Positions 59,916 to 64,000 of a stretch of 64,000 nucleotides of DNA are shown here, in pieces (position 1 is the stretch's first letter; the number at the start of each line of letters is the position of its first letter). Both the position numbers and the translations under genes were made by a program. The notes beneath the pieces were generated by a model that saw only the letters and a list, made by a program, of their open reading frames with translations, ran no database searches and was not told the origin of the DNA. The stretch covers positions 147,651,265 to 147,715,264 of the forward strand of contig CAXKWD010000005.1 of the NCBI GenBank assembly GCA_964059195.1, in the 5' to 3' direction. Origin of the DNA: Ectobius pallidus. Taxonomy: Eukaryota; Arthropoda; Insecta; Blattodea; Ectobiidae.

Positions 59916-62237
59916 CATATACATTTACATATACATGGTGGTGTGGCTATTTATTGTAAAAATAACGTATCTCTTGTTTCAGAAGTAACAAACTTCTCCA
60001 CTTTAAATGAGGAGCTACACTTTGAATGTGTTGGCATTAGAACAGTTATTAGAGACTTAGTATTTATTATATTATGTGTGTATAGGTCACCTGATGGTGA
60101 TATTGATATATTTTTAGATAAACTTGAGCTGATCCTAAACAGGGTTTTAAACATGTGTGATAAACTCATTCTCACTGGAGATTTTAATATTGATAGTCTT
60201 GTAAGAACATCACCCAGAATGAAGCTTTTTGATATTTTTGAATGTTTTAACTTGAATTCCGTAATTAACCAGCCTACTCATGATAAAAGTGCAATTGATT
60301 ACATTGTAACTAATGTTGATAAAGATTCATGTACCATTAAAGTCTGGGACCCGTTTATATCTGATCATGCTGCACAAGCTGTAGAAGTGCACTTTGACCA
60401 ATGTTTATCGAAGGACAGTGATGATTTTAAACATATATTTACATATAGGGACTTTAATGATAGCAATTTGATTTCATTGAAAATGTTATTATCTAATATT
60501 ACTTGGTTTTCTCTTTATAATGTCACTGATCCAAACTTAGCCTTTTTAAATTTTGTGACCACTTTAACTTATTTACTTGATATTGCCTGTCCAATTAAAT
60601 CTAAATGTTTAAATACTATGGAAGCTAAAAATGTATGGATAACTAATGATATTGTGAAACGTAGTAAACAGTTGAAAATCTTGTTTTCGATTAAAAAACA
60701 ACTTAATTCAGAAGAATTCGATAAACTATATCACTCTTATAAATCTGAATATAAAAAATTCGTAAGAAATGCCAAGAAAAATAAATTTGGTAATATAATA
60801 TGCACGTCTGCAAATGCAAACAAGATGTTATGGAATTTGGTCAATATGGAAACAGGTCGGAATGTGAAACAGTCTAGTGATGAACTATTTGTAAATGATG
60901 TTCTCACAAATGATCCACAACTAATTGCCAATAGCTTTGCTGAACTTTTCTCTACACAAATCAAAGTTAAATTGAATCAAAATATTAAGAATTTTTCTAA
61001 AGAATGCACTAAAGGTCTCACAAGTGATAGTTCATTAGTTCTTTCGTACGTTTCTCAAACTGAAGTGACTGAAGTTATATCTCAATTTAAAAACTTAAAA
61101 TCTTCTGGCTATGATAATCTAAATACAAAGCTACTGAAATTTGTGGTGGATCATATTGCTGAGCCTCTAGCTTATCTATTTAATTTGTGTATTTTAAGTG
61201 GTACTTTTCCTCAATGTCTAAAAAAGTCAATTATAACTCCAGTTTTCAAGAAAGGGGATGCTAAATTAACAACAAATTACAGACCAATATCTATTTTATC
61301 TACATTATCTAAAATATTTGAGAAATTACTAATTACTAGAATACTGTCATTTTTAAATAGCAAAAGTTTATTATCAAGTGTTCAACATGGTTTTATGAAA
61401 GGTAAATCTACTGAAAGTGCTTGCATCGGTTTTATGAACTTTGTTTATCAATGCGTTGATCAGAAACAATGTGTTGCTGGTTTGTTCTTTGATTTGTCTA
61501 GTGCTTTTGACGTCATTGATCATAATTTTTTAAAACACAAATTATTCCATTTAGGAATCAGAGGCGTGGCTAGTGACCTTATCATGTCTTACATTTCAAA
61601 TAGAGAATCTATTGTAAAATTTTCAAATCACCTCTCTGATAATTTTGTTTTGGACCATGGAGTCCCACAAGGATCTGTTCTTGGTCCCCTGCTTTTTTCT
61701 CTTTTTGTAAATGATTTAGAACTCAATATCACTGCTGATCATCTTACTATGTATGCCGATGATACGTCATTTGTAATAACTGCAGACAATATTGTTAACT
61801 TAAAATCTAAAATTTGTAACGCTGTAGCTCAATTTAAACACTGGTGTAATATGAATAATCTAATTATTAATGTTGAAAAAACTGTCTGTTTGCTATTCCA
61901 AAATAGAAATATCACCCAACTGTCTGTTCAGTGCGACAATTTTATTTTAAATTCTTCAGATTCATCTAAATTTTTAGGTATTTATTTGGACTCTAATTTA
62001 ACTTGGAATTTGCAGATTGATCACGTTTGTTGTAAATTAAACAAAGCAGGTTACGCTATTAGATGTTTGAAGAATTCTCTTAATATAAATTATTTACTAA
62101 GTGTGTACTTTGCTTCTGTACAATCTACGATTTTTTATAATATATTAGTATGGGGTTCTGCATCTAATATTCAGAGGGTTTTTATAATTCAGAAGAGAAT
62201 TTTAAGAGTAATATTTAATCTTAAACCTAGAGACTAA
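59916..62237 (+). CDS. CR1/Jockey-like LINE ORF2: endonuclease (partial) and reverse transcriptase
   Basis: The open frame begins at 59892 in host sequence; element sequence starts about eight codons later. Endonuclease motifs GGVAIYCKNNV, LTGDFNIDSL, AIDYIVTN and SDHAAQ are present, but roughly the first 60 residues are missing. RT motifs follow: KKSIITPVFKKGDAKLTTNY, RPISILSTLSKIFEKLL, FDLSSAFDVIDH, HGVPQGSVLGPLLFSLFVND, and MYADDTSF with the catalytic aspartates. It stops at NLKPRD, about 100 residues before the usual C-terminus. The 770-codon open frame means a recent copy, though truncated at both ends. Confidence 0.88.
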   Translation, partial: HIHLHIHGGVAIYCKNNVSLVSEVTNFSTLNEELHFECVGIRTVIRDLVFIILCVYRSPDGDIDIFLDKLELILNRVLNMCDKLILTGDFNIDSLVRTSPRMKLFDIFECFNLNSVINQPTHDKSAIDYIVTNVDKDSCTIKVWDPFISDHAAQAVEVHFDQCLSKDSDDFKHIFTYRDFNDSNLISLKMLLSNITWFSLYNVTDPNLAFLNFVTTLTYLLDIACPIKSKCLNTMEAKNVWITNDIVKRSKQLKILFSIKKQLNSEEFDKLYHSYKSEYKKFVRNAKKNKFGNIICTSANANKMLWNLVNMETGRNVKQSSDELFVNDVLTNDPQLIANSFAELFSTQIKVKLNQNIKNFSKECTKGLTSDSSLVLSYVSQTEVTEVISQFKNLKSSGYDNLNTKLLKFVVDHIAEPLAYLFNLCILSGTFPQCLKKSIITPVFKKGDAKLTTNYRPISILSTLSKIFEKLLITRILSFLNSKSLLSSVQHGFMKGKSTESACIGFMNFVYQCVDQKQCVAGLFFDLSSAFDVIDHNFLKHKLFHLGIRGVASDLIMSYISNRESIVKFSNHLSDNFVLDHGVPQGSVLGPLLFSLFVNDLELNITADHLTMYADDTSFVITADNIVNLKSKICNAVAQFKHWCNMNNLIINVEKTVCLLFQNRNITQLSVQCDNFILNSSDSSKFLGIYLDSNLTWNLQIDHVCCKLNKAGYAIRCLKNSLNINYLLSVYFASVQSTIFYNILVWGSASNIQRVFIIQKRILRVIFNLKPRD

Positions 62238-62376
62238 AGACATTTTTATGTAAAAATTCGTTTTATGATTTAAATGAATTTTTTAGTTTTTAATTGTATT
62301 GTATTGTGTTTGTTATTTTAATGTTATTTATTGACGATTCTATCTGTACTGCATGTACGGCAAACAGATAATAAAA

Positions 62377-62404
<28 letters not shown>
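59916..62404 (+). mobile_element. CR1-like LINE inserted in the repeat block
   Basis: Comparison with the uninterrupted copy at 50363-51213 places the insertion at ggttatt|aaaaatcactg. The element's 3' end has cagataataaaaatt then (TTA)n, which merges with the TTATT at the target site, so the duplication is ambiguous. It is 5'-truncated, starting part way into the endonuclease. Confidence 0.85.

Positions 62405-62410
<6 letters not shown>
62341..62410 (+). repeat. LINE 3' end with (TTA)n tail
   Basis: After ctgcatgtacggcaaacaga comes taataaaaatt and about eleven TTA units to 62410. The microsatellite tail instead of poly(A) is usual for CR1- and I-type elements. Confidence 0.85.
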
Positions 62411-62411
<1 letters not shown>

Positions 62412-63227
62412 AAATCACTGCACGTGAACTATCTGTAGTATTATGCCGATTGTCTACAAACAAAAATCAGTCTTGCAACGATCTTTAATTAACACGTAGT
62501 TCAATCATCTGAAAATAAGGTTTAGTACCTTGAAAGTCCAACACTTAGTTCATTTTCAAATTGAGGTTTAGGTTTTCTTTGATAATAACAGTGTTTTTAT
62601 ATTAAAATAATAAACAATTATACAGATATTTAAAAAAATTTCAGGGCGCAGATTTGTCAAAGTCGCCAAAGGCGCAGAAGGACCTCGCCATGGCCCCGGC
62701 TGTTTCAGAAGTCTGTAAAAAAATAATCCTATTCATTGATATGTTATTCATAGCTGTAGGCTTTGTATTAGTTGAGAAATAGGGATGCTTATCAGAGGCC
62801 CTAAGCATCTAAATGAAAACAAAATGGGATAGGACATTTTCAGTAAAGTATGAAAGTGATAGGCCTATTGAATTTCTTTTTATTTCAGCCCCGAAACGGT
62901 TGTATGGTAAAGTGAGAGTGAGAAATAACATTTTCTGTCACTGCCATTTTGTAAAGGAATTGCAAATGTAATTGTAATTTTACTGATTACCTTTTGTAAA
63001 AGTAATTTGTAATTAAGTAAAATATCTCTCAGGTAATTGTAATTCAGATCAAGTATTACTTATTGTAGGGATGTAGCGCCACGGAGTTTAGTTTAGTTTA
63101 TTACTTATTGTACTTTTCCCATCACTGAACAGGAGTGTAGTGGACTAGAATCACCATATGTCTCTACTGCTCTAGCAGGTATGCGTTGGATTAGCTCATT
63201 GTTGCACTAAAGCAATATCTTATTATT

Positions 63228-64000
63228 TTGAAAAATTAAAGTATAAGAATTAAGGTATAAAAAATGACAGGTATAAAAAATGGCAGGTATAAAAAATGAC
63301 AAAAATGACTGGTGTAAAAAATGACTGGTATAAAAATAACTGGTAATAACAAAATATCTGGTATAAAAAATAACTGGTATAAAAAAATAAGTGGTATAAA
63401 AATAACAGGTATAAAAATGACAAGCATAAAAAATAAAAGGTATAAAAAATAACAGGTATAAAAATAACAGGTTTTGGAAAATAACAGGTATAGAAAAAAC
63501 CAAACAGGTATAGAAAAAACTTAACAGGTATAGAAAATAACATAACAGGTATAGAACATAACATAACAGGTACAGAACATAACATAACAGGTATAGAAAA
63601 AAACACAGCAGGTATAGAAAAAACACATCAGGTATAGAAAAAAACACAGCAGGTAAAGAAAAAAACACAGCAGGTATAGAAAAAACACAGCAGGTATAGA
63701 AAATTAAATAAGAGGTATAGAAAATTAAATAAGAGGTATAGAAAATTAAATAAGAGGTATAGAGAATAAAATAAGAGGTATAGAAAATAAAATAAGAGGT
63801 ATAGAAAATAAAATAAGAGGTATAGAAAATAAAACAAGAGGTGTAGAAAATAAAACAAGAGGTGTAGAAAATAAAACAAGAGGTGTAGAAAATAAAACAA
63901 GAGGTGTAGAAAATAAAACAAGAGGTGTAGAAAATAAAACAAGAGGTGTAGAAAATAAAACAAGAGGTGTAGAAAATAAAACAAGAGGTGTAGAAAATAA
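63228..64000 (+). repeat. Tandem array with a unit-length and homogeneity gradient, open at the right edge
   Basis: From 63228 units are short and irregular (ggtataaaaaatgac, about 15-18 bases). Between about 63480 and 63700 they become ggtatagaaaa(at)aaca-type units. From about 63690 they settle into 21-base units. After 63835 the unit aggtgtagaaaataaaacaa plus g repeats with no visible change to the end of the window. The long minus-strand frames across it are by-products of a 21-base period. Confidence 0.95.

Larger units (their letters stand above)
59790..63240 (-). repeat. Interspersed repeat block, right copy, split by a LINE
   Basis: The reverse complement of 63240-62405 joined to 59915-59790 aligns with 50363-51213. 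This copy carries an extra segment (cgtggcgctacatccct and following, about 63060-63110 on the plus strand) that the left copy lacks. Its hAT MITE is truncated at 59790, losing the right inverted repeat. The LINE entered inside the MITE. Confidence 0.8.

Noticed and set aside
63207..63984. Repetitive minus-strand proteins (FLYLLF-type and FYFLHLL-type)
   Set aside because: They result from translating a 21-base tandem repeat without stops; no start context and no real protein family.

Overview
The window is animal nuclear DNA, AT-rich and full of transposon relics, and most likely comes from an arthropod with a large genome. A hemimetabolous insect such as a cockroach is my guess; the species is an inference and I cannot confirm it. 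The evidence is a multi-exon gene with consensus GT-AG introns, fossils of many insect-type transposon families, tRNA-derived SINE-like repeats, long microsatellites, and a striking excess of the octamer TAGGCCTA.

Only one host gene is visible. Thirteen plus-strand exons between 1954 and 26607 encode the last 1,080 residues of a T-type (Cav3) voltage-gated calcium channel alpha-1 subunit, the orthologue of Drosophila Ca-alpha1T and vertebrate CACNA1G/H/I. They cover repeat III, the III-IV linker, repeat IV and the whole cytoplasmic C-terminus. Every exon junction keeps phase, and a poly(A) signal lies about 80 bases after the stop. Repeats I and II lie upstream of the window. The three introns of the C-terminal region are 3.1 to 6.1 kb long and packed with repeats.

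From about 26.7 kb to the end I find no host gene. This half is a layered transposon graveyard: a pogo/Tigger-type MITE (37.3 kb), a long imperfect hairpin (38.6-39.0 kb), a piggyBac-like deletion derivative (39.05-39.88 kb), five hAT-like MITEs (41.7, 44.8, 46.7, 50.8 and 57.4 kb) each with a perfect 8-bp target duplication, mariner/Tc1/IS630-type transposase fossils (45.5 and 47.7-49.4 kb), CR1-like LINE pieces (43.9 and 59.9-62.4 kb), and a tandem array that runs off the right edge.

The most interesting structure is at 53.8-58.7 kb. A decayed reading frame of an uncharacterised arthropod protein family (I think related to DUF7869, from memory) sits between matching terminal inverted repeats with a 4-bp AATT duplication, as a DNA transposon would. 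It was later broken by a Helitron-like element, which itself carries an R1/LOA-type LINE, and separately by a hAT-like MITE. Removing the inserts in silico rejoins the old frame at both sites, so the order of events can be read from the sequence.
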